A stretch of DNA of 64,000 bases from Corynebacterium pseudogenitalium (lineage in GTDB: Bacteria > Actinomycetota > Actinomycetes > Mycobacteriales > Mycobacteriaceae), in contig NZ_CP072934.1 in NCBI RefSeq assembly GCF_024453815.1, positions 372,001 to 436,000 of the forward strand, read 5' to 3'. The notes beneath the pieces were generated by a model that searched no databases, was not told the origin of the DNA, and saw only the letters and a list, made by a program, of their open reading frames with translations. This document shows positions 1-7,783 of the stretch, one piece after another. How positions within the stretch are numbered: position 1 is the stretch's first letter; the number at the start of each line of letters is the position of its first letter. Both the position numbers and the translations under genes were made by a program.

Positions 1-4
1 ATCG

Positions 5-1021
5 ATGACCAACGGCATAACACCGTCACCACGCCATGGATTTCGCATGGACCTAGGCGACGACGCCCTCACCGAGCGTGTTACGAAGGGCATGGGCGAC
101 GTTGAAACGCTGCTCAGGGAACGCCTCCAACAAGGTGAAGCGTTCATTACCGACAAAGTGATGCACCTAGCAGTCGCTGGCGGCAAACGCTTTCGTCCCC
201 TCGTGGCGCTGCTCTGCAGCGAGTTCGGCCCCAACCCGGGCGCCACCAACGTCATCAAAGGCGCCACCACCACCGAGATGGTGCACCTGGCCACCCTCTA
301 CCACGACGACGTCATGGACGAAGCCGAGAAGCGCCGCGGCGTCGACTCCGCCAACATGCGGTGGAACAACACCGTCGCCATCCTTGCTGGCGACATCTTG
401 TTCGCACACGCCTCCCGCCTCATGAGCGAAATCGACACCGACACCGTCGCCCACTTCGCCGACACCTTCCAGGGCCTGGTCACCGGCCAAATGCGCGAGA
501 CAGTCGGCGCCCAGGGGGAGGACCCAGTCGAGCACTACCTCAAAGTTATCGACGGCAAAACCGCCGTCCTCATCGCGTCCGCGGCTTACCTCGGCTCGCT
601 GCACTCCGGGGCGTCGCGCGACATCGTCGAGAGCTGCTCCCGAATGGGCAGCGCCATCGGCATGATCTTCCAGATCGTCGACGACATCATCGACATCTAC
701 TCCGACAGCGCCCAGTCCGGGAAAACCCCAGGCACCGACCTCCGCGAAGGCGTGTTTACCCTCCCCGTGCTGTACGCGCTCGAAGAGGACTCGCCCGCGG
801 CAGAGGAGCTTCGTAGCCTCCTCACTGGCCCACTCGAAAACGACGCCGACGTCGAACGGGCCATCACTCTGCTCGGCCAGACGCAAGGGCGCCAACGCTC
901 CCTCGCCACCGTGCACGAGTATCTCGACATCGTCGAGCGCGAACTCGACTTCCTTCCCGACGGCCCCGCAAACCAAGCACTGCGGCAGGTCTCCGTGTAC
1001 GCTATCGAACGCGTCGGATAG
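5..1021 (+). CDS. Polyprenyl (isoprenoid) diphosphate synthase
   Basis: Trans-prenyltransferase that extends allylic diphosphates with isopentenyl diphosphate, probably for the menaquinone side chain. The all-helical family is clear: first Asp-rich motif DDVMD at residues 101-105, second DDIID at 226-230, GGKRFRP near 59-65 and GQMRE near 160. At 338 residues it has normal family length. The frame is open to the window edge, so the true start could lie upstream; M15 (position 47) is another candidate. Its place just before tRNA-Tyr and secE matches the usual Corynebacterium order. Chain length (hepta-, octa- or geranylgeranyl) cannot be read from the sequence. Confidence 0.9.
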   Translation: MTNGITPSPRHGFRMDLGDDALTERVTKGMGDVETLLRERLQQGEAFITDKVMHLAVAGGKRFRPLVALLCSEFGPNPGATNVIKGATTTEMVHLATLYHDDVMDEAEKRRGVDSANMRWNNTVAILAGDILFAHASRLMSEIDTDTVAHFADTFQGLVTGQMRETVGAQGEDPVEHYLKVIDGKTAVLIASAAYLGSLHSGASRDIVESCSRMGSAIGMIFQIVDDIIDIYSDSAQSGKTPGTDLREGVFTLPVLYALEEDSPAAEELRSLLTGPLENDADVERAITLLGQTQGRQRSLATVHEYLDIVERELDFLPDGPANQALRQVSVYAIERVG

Positions 1022-1050
1022 CGGTGGGATATGCCCTCTGTGCACGCGAT

Positions 1051-1081
1051 TTGCCTTATCGCGGGTGCGTTGATGTAAAGT
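1051..1081 (+). promoter_or_regulatory. Possible promoter for tRNA-Tyr
   Basis: TTGCCT at 1051-1056 and TAAAGT at 1076-1081 are separated by 19 bases, 22 bases before the tRNA. The spacing is long, so this is a weak call. Confidence 0.35.
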
Positions 1082-1103
1082 AGTCCACGCACTTACGGTG
1101 CAT

Positions 1104-1186
1104 GCCAGGTTGTCCGAGTGGCCAAAGGAAGCGGACTGTAAATCCGCCGGCGTACGCCTTCAGAAGTTCGAATCTTCTACCTGGCA
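1104..1186 (+). tRNA. tRNA-Tyr (GTA)
   Basis: The 7-bp acceptor stem GCCAGGT/ACCTGGC is perfect. The anticodon arm GGACTGTAAATCC gives GTA, and the T-arm contains GTTCGAATC. The long variable arm and 83-nt length fit a class II tRNA. Bases CC follow the discriminator, so CCA is probably not fully encoded. Confidence 0.96.
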
Positions 1187-1192
1187 CCGCAA

Positions 1193-1230
1193 GCCCGTCT
1201 CTCACAGAACGTGAGGGGCGGGCATTTTTC
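1193..1230 (+). terminator. Rho-independent terminator after tRNA-Tyr
   Basis: A 13-bp stem (1193-1205 with 1211-1223, two G-T pairs) around AGAAC is followed by ATTTTTC. Confidence 0.9.
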
Positions 1231-1295
1231 ATGTTGTAGTGACGCGTTATAGCGTGCACGAAGAAGGCGTCGAAAAGCTATTGCTACCTGGCGAT

Positions 1296-1325
1296 TTGCG
1301 TTCAATGATAGAACCGGGTTAGTCT
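1296..1325 (+). promoter_or_regulatory. Likely promoter of the tRNA-Thr/Met/Trp-secE unit
   Basis: TTGCGT at 1296-1301, an 18-base spacer and TAGTCT at 1320-1325. It lies 60 bases before the first tRNA and after the preceding terminator, where a promoter is needed. Confidence 0.5.
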
Positions 1326-1384
1326 TTCAAAGGCTTCAACGGAGCGGACACACCAAAACGGTGAGTTCACAACATAGAGGCTGT

Positions 1385-1457
1385 GCCCCCTTAGCTCAGT
1401 CGGCAGAGCGTTTCCATGGTAAGGAAAAGGTCGTCAGTTCGATTCTGACAGGGGGCT
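1385..1457 (+). tRNA. tRNA-Thr (GGT)
   Basis: Acceptor GCCCCCT pairs with AGGGGGC. The D-arm is GCTC/GAGC, and the anticodon loop ATGGTAA sits in stem TTTCC/GGAAA, giving anticodon GGT. 73 nt, discriminator T. Confidence 0.95.
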
Positions 1458-1493
1458 CTGTTGTTTGTATGGCCCTCGTGGCGGCAAACACAT

Positions 1494-1565
1494 GGCGGTG
1501 TAGCTCAGTGGTAGAGCAAGCGACTCATAATCGCTGTGTCGCGAGTTCAATTCTCGCCATCGCTA
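1494..1565 (+). tRNA. tRNA-Met (CAT), elongator type
   Basis: Acceptor GGCGGTG pairs with CATCGCT through two G-T pairs. The anticodon loop CTCATAA in stem AGCGA/TCGCT gives CAT. The first acceptor pair is G-T, unlike the C1-A72 mismatch expected of an initiator, so I read it as the elongator. It is 72 nt. Confidence 0.93.
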
Positions 1566-1628
1566 CTCACCTCAAAACGGGAAACGCGTTTCCCGTGGTA
1601 GGGTTAGGAGCACTGTTCACAGTGTCCT

Positions 1629-1701
1629 AGGGGCGTGGCGCAATTGGTAGCGCAACGGTCTCCAAAACCGTAGGTTGCAGGTTCGAGTCCTGTCGCCCCT
1701 G
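1629..1701 (+). tRNA. tRNA-Trp (CCA)
   Basis: Acceptor AGGGGCG pairs with CGCCCCT and the discriminator is G. The D-arm is GCGC/GCGC, and the anticodon loop CTCCAAA in stem ACGGT/ACCGT gives CCA. It ends only 27 nt before the secE start codon. Confidence 0.96.
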
Positions 1702-1728
1702 CCAAAACTTGTAGTTAGAGGAGTTCTT

Positions 1729-2052
1729 TTGACTAATCCGCAAGAACACAACCCAGCACAGCCCACCGGCAAGCGCCAGCTGCGCGGGGTTTCCTCTGTT
1801 TCATCCGCTTCCTACGAAGAGAAGCACGCGCCCGCCAAGCAGGAAGAGGACCGCGAAGAATCCCTCGGCGGCGGCCCAGGTGCGTTCCCGGGCGAAGTCG
1901 TCCAGGAAATGCGCAAAGTCATCTGGCCAACCGGAAACCAGATGCTCAACTACACCCTCGTCGTATTCGCATTCCTCATCGTGCTCACCGCACTCGTGTG
2001 GGGGACCGACCGCCTCGGCACCATGTTGATGCAATGGGTATTCATCCGCTAA
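1729..2052 (+). CDS. secE: Preprotein translocase subunit SecE
   Basis: Small membrane subunit of the SecYEG channel that clamps SecY. I chose the TTG at 1729 because GAGGAG (1718-1723) is ideally placed before it; the upstream in-frame ATG lies inside tRNA-Trp. The 107-residue product has a variable polar N-terminus, then GEVVQEMRKVIWPT (the conserved SecE amphipathic segment) and one C-terminal membrane helix, about YTLVVFAFLIVLTALVWG. It probably shares its transcript with the tRNA-Thr/Met/Trp run and precedes nusG, as in most bacteria. Confidence 0.93.
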   Translation: MTNPQEHNPAQPTGKRQLRGVSSVSSASYEEKHAPAKQEEDREESLGGGPGAFPGEVVQEMRKVIWPTGNQMLNYTLVVFAFLIVLTALVWGTDRLGTMLMQWVFIR

Positions 2053-2072
2053 CATGAACAACAAGTGATTGT

Positions 2073-2112
2073 CCCGCCACCTCAACCTCGAGGTAAGGCG
2101 GGATTAGTTTTT
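2073..2112 (+). terminator. Terminator-like hairpin between secE and nusG
   Basis: CCCGCC-ACCTC (2073-2083) pairs with GAGGT-GGCGGG (2090-2102) with a two-A bulge and a 6-nt loop, followed by ATTAG and five T. It lies 22 bases before the nusG start, so it may act as an attenuator or partial terminator setting the secE:nusG ratio. Confidence 0.6.
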
Positions 2113-2133
2113 GCCACACCAAGGAGAAACACC

Positions 2134-3069
2134 ATGACCACCGAGCCGGAAAACCTGGAAAACCTGGAAAACGCCGACATCGAAGCAACTGAGCAGGAAA
2201 CCGAACTGCAAGCCGAAGAGGAAATGGTCGCCGAAGGCGGCGCCGTCACCGAGGCCACCGATCCGGAGATAGAAGAGGCCACTGTAGAGGCAGACGAGGC
2301 CGTTGAGGCCGTCGAGGAGCCGGTGCAGGAGGGCGACCTCACCGCGGCCGAGTCGCCGCTCGCTGAGGGCGCTGAGGGTGCCGAGGTTTCGCAGGCTTCG
2401 GGTGCTTCGGAGGCTGACGATGACTCCGAGTACCGCGCGCGCCTGCGCAAGTACGTCCGTGAGCTGAAGAAGCTGCCGGGCGAGTGGTACATCATCCAGT
2501 CCTACTCCGGCTACGAAAACAAGGTGAAGACCAACCTCGACATGCGTATCCAGACGCTCGAGGTGGAGGACTCCATTTACGACGTGGTCGTGCCGATCGA
2601 GCAAGCTATCGAGAACAAGGACGGCAAGAAGAAGCTCGTCAAGCGCAAGCTGTTGCCGGGCTACGTCCTGGTCCGTATGGACATGAACGACGCCGCGTGG
2701 TCCGTCGTGCGTGAAACCCCGGGCGTAACCAGCTTCGTGGGCAACGAGGGCAACGCTACCCCGGTCAAGCACCGCGACGTGGCGAAGTTCCTGATGCCGA
2801 AGGCTGAGCCAGCTACCGGCGAGGACACCAAGCCGAACGCCGAAGGCGAGACTGTCGTCGCGATGCCGGAGGAAGCAGCGCCGAAGAAGATCGACCACGA
2901 CTACAAGGTCGGCGAAGCCGTCACCATCCTGTCCGGTGCCCTGGCGTCCGTGTCCGCCACCATTTCCGAGATCGACGAGGAGACCGGCAAGATCCAGGCG
3001 CTCGTGTCCATCTTCGGCCGCGAAACACCAGTCGAGCTCACCGCTGACCAGATCGAACGCATCATGTAA
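2134..3069 (+). CDS. nusG: Transcription termination/antitermination factor NusG
   Basis: Binds RNA polymerase clamp helices and couples transcription to Rho or the ribosome. The start at 2134 follows AAGGAGAAACACC. The 311-residue protein has a long acidic N-terminal extension (residues 1 to about 110, mostly Glu/Asp/Ala), typical of actinobacterial NusG. The NGN domain follows (EWYIIQSYSGYENKVKTNL, then LLPGYVLVRM). After a charged insert comes a C-terminal KOW domain (KVGEAVTILSGALASVSATI to the end). The KOW core Gly-Pro is replaced by Gly-Ala, which is atypical. It ends before a strong terminator at 3106. Confidence 0.96.
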   Translation: MTTEPENLENLENADIEATEQETELQAEEEMVAEGGAVTEATDPEIEEATVEADEAVEAVEEPVQEGDLTAAESPLAEGAEGAEVSQASGASEADDDSEYRARLRKYVRELKKLPGEWYIIQSYSGYENKVKTNLDMRIQTLEVEDSIYDVVVPIEQAIENKDGKKKLVKRKLLPGYVLVRMDMNDAAWSVVRETPGVTSFVGNEGNATPVKHRDVAKFLMPKAEPATGEDTKPNAEGETVVAMPEEAAPKKIDHDYKVGEAVTILSGALASVSATISEIDEETGKIQALVSIFGRETPVELTADQIERIM

Positions 3070-3105
3070 CCGTTTGCGTTTGAGCCTAGTGGGGGCGTAA
3101 GGTTG

Positions 3106-3142
3106 AACGTCGCGTGTGCCGTAAGGCCCGCGACGTTTTTTC
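3106..3142 (+). terminator. Terminator after nusG
   Basis: A 9-bp perfect stem AACGTCGCG/CGCGACGTT (3106-3114 with 3129-3137) is followed by a T run, separating secE-nusG from rplKA. Confidence 0.88.
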
Positions 3143-3180
3143 GTTCTCCCCGGTGGCTCCGTCAAGCGGGGCATCCGGAA

Positions 3181-3211
3181 GTGCTCCTGCCGTCATCGTG
3201 GCAGGCGGCAC
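3181..3211 (+). promoter_or_regulatory. Structured leader hairpin upstream of rplK
   Basis: GTGC-CTGCC pairs with GGCAG-GCAC across a small internal loop (3181-3191 with 3200-3211), 25 bases before the rplK start. In other bacteria L1 represses rplKA by binding a leader hairpin that mimics its 23S site; that this one serves that role is inference. Confidence 0.35.
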
Positions 3212-3236
3212 TGTACCAAGGAATTGAGGTAATTCG

Positions 3237-3665
3237 ATGGCTAAGAAGAAGGTCACTGGCCTGATCAAACTGCAGATCGAGGCAGGCATGGCAAACCCGG
3301 CTCCGCCGGTTGGTCCTGCGCTGGGTGCACACGGCGTGAACATCGTTGAGTTCACCAAGGCATACAACGCTGCAACCGAGTCCATGCGCGGCAACATCAT
3401 CCCGGTTGAAATCACCGTGTATGAAGACCGCTCCTTTGACTTCATCCTGAAGTCCCCACCGGCTGCATCCCTGCTGTTGAAGGCAGCTGGTCTGAAGAAG
3501 GGCTCCGGCGTCCCGCACACCCAGAAGGTTGGCTCTGTCACCTGGGATCAGTGCAAGGAAATCGCCGAGACCAAGAAGAAGGATCTCAACGCCCGCGACA
3601 TCGAGGCTGGCGCCGCGATCATCGCTGGTACCGCCCGCTCGATGGGCATCACGGTCGAGAAGTAA
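3237..3665 (+). CDS. rplK: 50S ribosomal protein L11 (uL11)
   Basis: Binds the 23S GTPase-associated centre and is needed for RelA-type stringent signalling. At 142 residues it has the family length. It carries the N-terminal signature [19 protein letters not shown] and the C-terminal RNA-binding domain ([27 protein letters not shown]). Start supported by GAGG eight bases upstream. Cotranscribed with rplA, 77 bases downstream. Confidence 0.98.
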   Translation: MAKKKVTGLIKLQIEAGMANPAPPVGPALGAHGVNIVEFTKAYNAATESMRGNIIPVEITVYEDRSFDFILKSPPAASLLLKAAGLKKGSGVPHTQKVGSVTWDQCKEIAETKKKDLNARDIEAGAAIIAGTARSMGITVEK

Positions 3666-3742
3666 TTCTCACCGTCTGTGGGAGCGCCGGCCAGGCGCGT
3701 ACCACATTTCCTGACAACACCATTTTCTGAAAGGAAATCAAC

Positions 3743-4453
3743 ATGGCTAAGAAGTCCAAGCGCTACAACGAGACGCTGGCAAAGGTCGACCGCGACGCGT
3801 TCTACCACCCGCTCGACGCCGTCAAGCTGGCACAGGAGACCTCCTCCAAGAACTACGACGCCACCATCGACGTCGCAATGCGTCTGTCCGTCGACCCTCG
3901 CAAGGCTGACCAGCTGGTCCGCGGCACTGTCAACCTGCCACACGGCACCGGTAAGACCGTCCGCGTCGCTGTGTTCGCAGAGGGCGAGAACGCAACCAAG
4001 GCTGAGGCTGCAGGCGCTGACATCGTCGGCACCGACGCACTGATCGAGCAGATCAACGCCGGCAACATCGACTTCGACGTCGCAATCGCGACCCCGGACC
4101 AGATGGCGAAGGTTGGCCGCGTCGCTCGCGTCCTGGGCCCACGTGGCCTCATGCCGAACCCGAAGACCGGCACCGTCACCACCGACGTCGCGAAGGCGAT
4201 CGAAGAGACCAAGGGCGGCAAGATCGCGTTCCGCGTGGACAAGGCTTCGAACCTGCACGCGCTGATCGGTAAGGCTTCCTTCACCGCTGAGCAGCTGGCC
4301 GAGAACTACGGCGCTCTGCTCGACGAGGTGCTGCGCCTCAAGCCGGCATCTGCGAAGGGCGTGTACTTGAAGAAGGTCACCGTCTCCGCAACGCAGGGCC
4401 CTGGCGTCCCAGTGGACACCAACGTTGTGAAGAACTTCGCTAAGAAGGCGTAA
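3743..4453 (+). CDS. rplA: 50S ribosomal protein L1 (uL1)
   Basis: L1-stalk protein of the large subunit, and in many bacteria the translational repressor of its own operon. It has 236 residues of normal length, with the signature around [17 protein letters not shown] (residues about 129-145) and the conserved N-terminal [26 protein letters not shown] precedes the ATG. It is the last gene before the bidirectional terminator at 4474. Confidence 0.98.
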   Translation: MAKKSKRYNETLAKVDRDAFYHPLDAVKLAQETSSKNYDATIDVAMRLSVDPRKADQLVRGTVNLPHGTGKTVRVAVFAEGENATKAEAAGADIVGTDALIEQINAGNIDFDVAIATPDQMAKVGRVARVLGPRGLMPNPKTGTVTTDVAKAIEETKGGKIAFRVDKASNLHALIGKASFTAEQLAENYGALLDEVLRLKPASAKGVYLKKVTVSATQGPGVPVDTNVVKNFAKKA

Positions 4454-4473
4454 GCTTCGGCGTTTTACTACGC

Positions 4474-4509
4474 AAAACACCCCAGTCGATTCGTCGACTG
4501 GGGTGTTTT
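4474..4509. terminator. Bidirectional terminator between rplA and the aromatic operon
   Basis: A perfect 16-bp stem (4474-4489 with 4494-4509) with a TTCG tetraloop has four A on its left edge and four T on its right. It can therefore stop rplA transcripts on one strand and the long catabolic operon on the other. Confidence 0.95.
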
Positions 4510-4526
4510 CTACTCTTGCGTCTTGG

Positions 4527-4964
4527 TTACTGTTTGGGGCGCGGCACCGAGTAGGTGAAGGTGAACTTCGACAGAATGGCGCCTGTGACCTCAGAGTGTG
4601 TCTCCACGTCCGCAACGATGATGGTGCGACCCGCCCTCACGATGGAGGCGGTAGCGATGGCGTCACCCTCCTTGGTGTTGGACACCACGTTGCCAGCTAC
4701 CGAGACAGCGAGCGGGAATACGCCTTCTGGTACCTGCTGCATCGCCAGCCAGGTGCCGCACAAGTCGGCTTGGCCGAACAGCGCCGGGGCAGAGAACATG
4801 CCGGCCGGCTGGGCGATTGCCTTGTGCAGCGGCATACCGAGCTTGACCTGGTCCTTGTTGCCGTCGATGGCGTAAACGCGCAAGGTTTGTGCCACGTCTT
4901 GGACGCCGCCGTCCTCGCGGTAGAAGTGCGCCCAGCGCTTCTGGAACTCGTTAAGTTCGGCCAT
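4527..4964 (-). CDS. PaaI-family hotdog-fold thioesterase
   Basis: Probably hydrolyses a CoA thioester linked to the aromatic pathway. The 145-residue protein has the hotdog pattern: a helix containing PAGMFSAPALFGQADLCGTWLAM, then VSVAGNVVSNTKEGDAIATASIVRAGRTIIVADVE. It is the last gene of the minus-strand catabolic operon, starting right after the stop of its neighbour (no gap). With the acyl-CoA synthetase in the same operon it suggests that CoA esters form and must be cleared. Substrate not predictable. Confidence 0.75.
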   Translation of the reverse strand: MAELNEFQKRWAHFYREDGGVQDVAQTLRVYAIDGNKDQVKLGMPLHKAIAQPAGMFSAPALFGQADLCGTWLAMQQVPEGVFPLAVSVAGNVVSNTKEGDAIATASIVRAGRTIIVADVETHSEVTGAILSKFTFTYSVPRPKQ

Positions 4965-5288
4965 TTATTTCAACTCCAGTCCGTCGATATCCATGGATTG
5001 GTTGGTGACCCAGTCGGGTTCAGCAACCAGGAGGGAGAACTCTTGGCCGTCACGCTGGGTGACGTCCAAGACGTACCGCAGCCCGGCCTCCTCCGCGGCG
5101 ATGACGCCGTCGGTGTCGCCGACAGGCACAGGCACAATGACGCGCCGACACTCCGGCTGCTGTTTGAACACCTCAGCCACGGTCTCCTTGATTTCCGCGG
5201 TAGTCCCGAGGTCCACCACGGTGTCCGTGGTGCCGTACGGGTACGTGTGCTTCAGCGGCGATTTGGTGATGTTGCGGTAGTCGAGCAT
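4965..5288 (-). CDS. Small protein of unknown function in the aromatic operon
   Basis: A 107-residue product begins at the ATG at 5288, which follows an excellent AAGGAGG-type ribosome binding site. I see no signal peptide or membrane segment. The C-terminal half (RRVIVPVPVGDTDGVIAAEEAGLRYVLDVTQRDGQEFSLLVAEPDWV) resembles the tail of GNAT acetyltransferases, where EEAGLRY often follows the acetyl-CoA site. The protein is too short for a whole GNAT domain, so this is tentative. It sits between the acyl-CoA synthetase (13-base gap) and the thioesterase, implying a pathway role. Confidence 0.6.
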   Translation of the reverse strand: MLDYRNITKSPLKHTYPYGTTDTVVDLGTTAEIKETVAEVFKQQPECRRVIVPVPVGDTDGVIAAEEAGLRYVLDVTQRDGQEFSLLVAEPDWVTNQSMDIDGLELK

Positions 5289-5301
5289 CGTTTCCGCCTC
5301 C

Positions 5302-6960
5302 TTACTTCTGTGCGTCGGGCTGATTTTGCGATGATACGACGGACTGGCTGGCAGTCTCGGGATTCTCGCCGAACATCGCGCGCACTTCCTGGCGTAGCTG
5401 GATCTTGTTGATCTTGCCTGCCGGGTTGCGTGGGATTTCGTCCACGTGCACAACGCGGGTTGGCAGCTTGTAACGTGCCAGGTAGTTCGCACAGTGGTCG
5501 CGGACTTCTTCCAAGGTGAGTTCCTTGCCGTCCTTGACCTGCAGGACGGCGACGACGGCTTCACCCCAGCGCTCGTCGGGGATACCGATGACGGAGTTAG
5601 CCAGGATGTCGTCGTGTTCGGCGAGGACGCGCTCCACCTCGGCGGGGTAGACGTTCTCTCCGCCGGAAATGATCAGGTCCTTGAGGCGGTCGACGATGAA
5701 GAAGTATCCGTCCTCGTCGAAGTAGCCAATGTCACCGGAGTGGAACCAGCCACCGGTGTACGCCTTCTGGGTTGCTTCAGGGTTGTTCCAGTAGCCGACG
5801 GCTACGTTTGGGCCCTTCACCCACATCTCGCCGGGAACGCCTGGTTCCTTGATGTGCTGCCCGGTTTCGGTGTCCATCAGTTTGACTTCGGTGTGCGCCA
5901 TGGGGATGCCGCAGGAGCCGAGCTTTTCCATGGTCCTGGCCGGTGGGAGGTAGGTGGCAAATGGGGAGGTCTCGGTGAGGCCCCACGCCTGCTGGACGAC
6001 GGAGTCCTTCTGTTCCCAGTACGTGCGGATCAGCCGCGGTGGCACCGGGGCGCCTGCGCAGATGATGACGCGGAGGCTAGAAAGGTCGGAGTCAGCGAAC
6101 TCGTCGTGCTGTGCCATTGCCTCGAGCTGTGCCGGCACGAGGAACGCCGAACCGATCTTGTACTGGGCGACGTCCTTGAAGATGCGGGCTGGGTCGAAGG
6201 TACGGTGCACCACAACCGAGTTGCCGCGGCCGAAGGCGCGCACCGCGAAGGAGTTTAGCGCGCCGACGTGGAACAGCGGGGCGGACGCGAGCGTCGCGTC
6301 GCCGATGCGGCTGTCGATCGCTGTGTCCACGTTGATCTGGTTCCACCATAGGTTGCCGAACGTGATCTGGGCGCCCTTCGGCAGGCCAGTCGTGCCGGAT
6401 GTGAACAGCAGCAGCGCCAAGTCAGACATGGTGCGTGGCGTCGGCTTTTCCACCGCCACGGTTTCGTACTCGGAGCTTTGCGAGGTCCGCGACCAGTACA
6501 GCGGGATATCGCTCTCTGGTGGGGCGGCCTCGTCGTCATCGACAACGAGGACATGGTGGCGCTCCACGCCGTAGATGCGCTTTGCCTCGTCGAGGAACGT
6601 GCCCTCCACGATGATGCTGTTCGGGCTGCCCATCGCCAGCAGCTGCGAGACTTCGCCCGCAGCCAGGCGGAAGTTCACAGGCATGAACACTGCGCCGATC
6701 CACCAGGACGCGAACATGCCATACATGAAGGAGCTGGAGTTCATACCGAAGTAAGCGACGCGATCGCCCGGATTCACGCCAGCTTCCTTCAGCTGGGCCG
6801 CCCAGCGGACTACGGTGTCACGGAACTCACCGTAATTGATTTCTTGGCCTTCGTAGGCCATCGCCAAGCGTTCTGGCTGCCAGTCAGCGTGGCGCTGTAC
6901 TTGGAAGCAAGGGCTGACGTCGAGAGTGTTTGCGTCGTGCTCAACACCGCGAATTAACAT
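5302..6960 (-). CDS. Acyl-CoA synthetase (AMP-binding, fatty/aromatic acid CoA ligase)
   Basis: ANL-superfamily enzyme activating a carboxylic acid to its CoA thioester via an acyl-adenylate. It has 552 residues. The P-loop FTSGTTGLPKG lies near 186-196, followed by QQAWGLTETSP, GGWFHSGDIGYFDEDGYF, DRLKDLIISGGENVYPAEVE and the C-terminal catalytic lysine region PRNPAGKINK. The start at 6960 overlaps the preceding gene by seven bases (ATGTTAA), consistent with translational coupling; M34 is an alternative. It probably activates the phenylpropanoid side chain, but nothing here fixes the substrate. Confidence 0.88.
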   Translation of the reverse strand: MLIRGVEHDANTLDVSPCFQVQRHADWQPERLAMAYEGQEINYGEFRDTVVRWAAQLKEAGVNPGDRVAYFGMNSSSFMYGMFASWWIGAVFMPVNFRLAAGEVSQLLAMGSPNSIIVEGTFLDEAKRIYGVERHHVLVVDDDEAAPPESDIPLYWSRTSQSSEYETVAVEKPTPRTMSDLALLLFTSGTTGLPKGAQITFGNLWWNQINVDTAIDSRIGDATLASAPLFHVGALNSFAVRAFGRGNSVVVHRTFDPARIFKDVAQYKIGSAFLVPAQLEAMAQHDEFADSDLSSLRVIICAGAPVPPRLIRTYWEQKDSVVQQAWGLTETSPFATYLPPARTMEKLGSCGIPMAHTEVKLMDTETGQHIKEPGVPGEMWVKGPNVAVGYWNNPEATQKAYTGGWFHSGDIGYFDEDGYFFIVDRLKDLIISGGENVYPAEVERVLAEHDDILANSVIGIPDERWGEAVVAVLQVKDGKELTLEEVRDHCANYLARYKLPTRVVHVDEIPRNPAGKINKIQLRQEVRAMFGENPETASQSVVSSQNQPDAQK

Positions 6961-7775
6961 AGGTTGTCGCCTCCGGCAGTCTTAGCGAAACCGCGAGCCG
7001 CGATTCCGCCATCAATCTTGATCACTTCGCCGGTGATGTTCGCGCCGTCTTTCCTGGACGCCAACAGCACGTACGGCCCGGTGAATGCATAGGGGTCAGT
7101 AGAAATGTCGTGGAGTGGTAGGTATGGGTTGCCGCCGTCGCCGCGCTTGTCCATGATGTCGGAGAACTTCCGGTCATCCAGGCCAGCGGACGCGGGGCCG
7201 GATAGGTTCGTGCGCATGCCGCCAACGCCGACACCGTTGACACGGATTTTCGGGGCGAGCTCGTACGCCAGCTCAAGCATCATGCCTTCGGCACCGTGCT
7301 TGCTTGCGGTGTAGACCGGCCCGCCGCCGGCCGCGTAGGTCGATGCGTTGGACAGCGTGAAGATCAGCGAACCGTTCGACGCTAGCAAGTGACGCCACGT
7401 AGCTTCCGCGGTGAGCAGGTAGCCCTTGAGGTTGACGTTCATGACGTCGTCAAAAATGGCGCTCATCTCTTCGCCGTTGAGACGGGTGATGGAACGGTTG
7501 TAGTCCCAGATGCCAGCGTTTGCGATGACGGTGTCCAGGGATCCGAACTCCGCCACGGCAGCGTCGACGGCTTTGTGTAGCGAGTGTGTGTCGGTCACGT
7601 CCGCCTCGAGCGGCAGGACGTGCTCGCGGCCGATCTCGTCGGCGACGCTTTCGCATCGCTCGAGCGAGATGTCCACAACTGCTACGCGCGCACCTTCTTC
7701 AACGAAGCGCTTCGCCAGCGCTGCCCCAAGTCCGGAGCCACCACCAGTAATAAGTACGTGTTGTCCTTGTAGCAT
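6954..7775 (-). CDS. cis-Dihydrodiol dehydrogenase, SDR family (HcaB/BphB-like)
   Basis: Rearomatises the cis-dihydrodiol made by the ring-hydroxylating dioxygenase, giving a catechol and NADH. At 273 residues it is a classical SDR: TGGGSGLG at 10-17 binds NAD, NAG is at 86-88, and the catalytic triad is S142, Y155 and K159 (YTASK). A downstream PYLPLHDISTDPYAFTGPYVLLAS is typical of BphB/HcaB dehydrogenases. It sits 8 bases after the dioxygenase beta gene. The exact diol is inferred from the mhp genes nearby. Confidence 0.85.
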   Translation of the reverse strand: MLQGQHVLITGGGSGLGAALAKRFVEEGARVAVVDISLERCESVADEIGREHVLPLEADVTDTHSLHKAVDAAVAEFGSLDTVIANAGIWDYNRSITRLNGEEMSAIFDDVMNVNLKGYLLTAEATWRHLLASNGSLIFTLSNASTYAAGGGPVYTASKHGAEGMMLELAYELAPKIRVNGVGVGGMRTNLSGPASAGLDDRKFSDIMDKRGDGGNPYLPLHDISTDPYAFTGPYVLLASRKDGANITGEVIKIDGGIAARGFAKTAGGDNLC

Positions 7776-7783
7776 GTCGGCCC

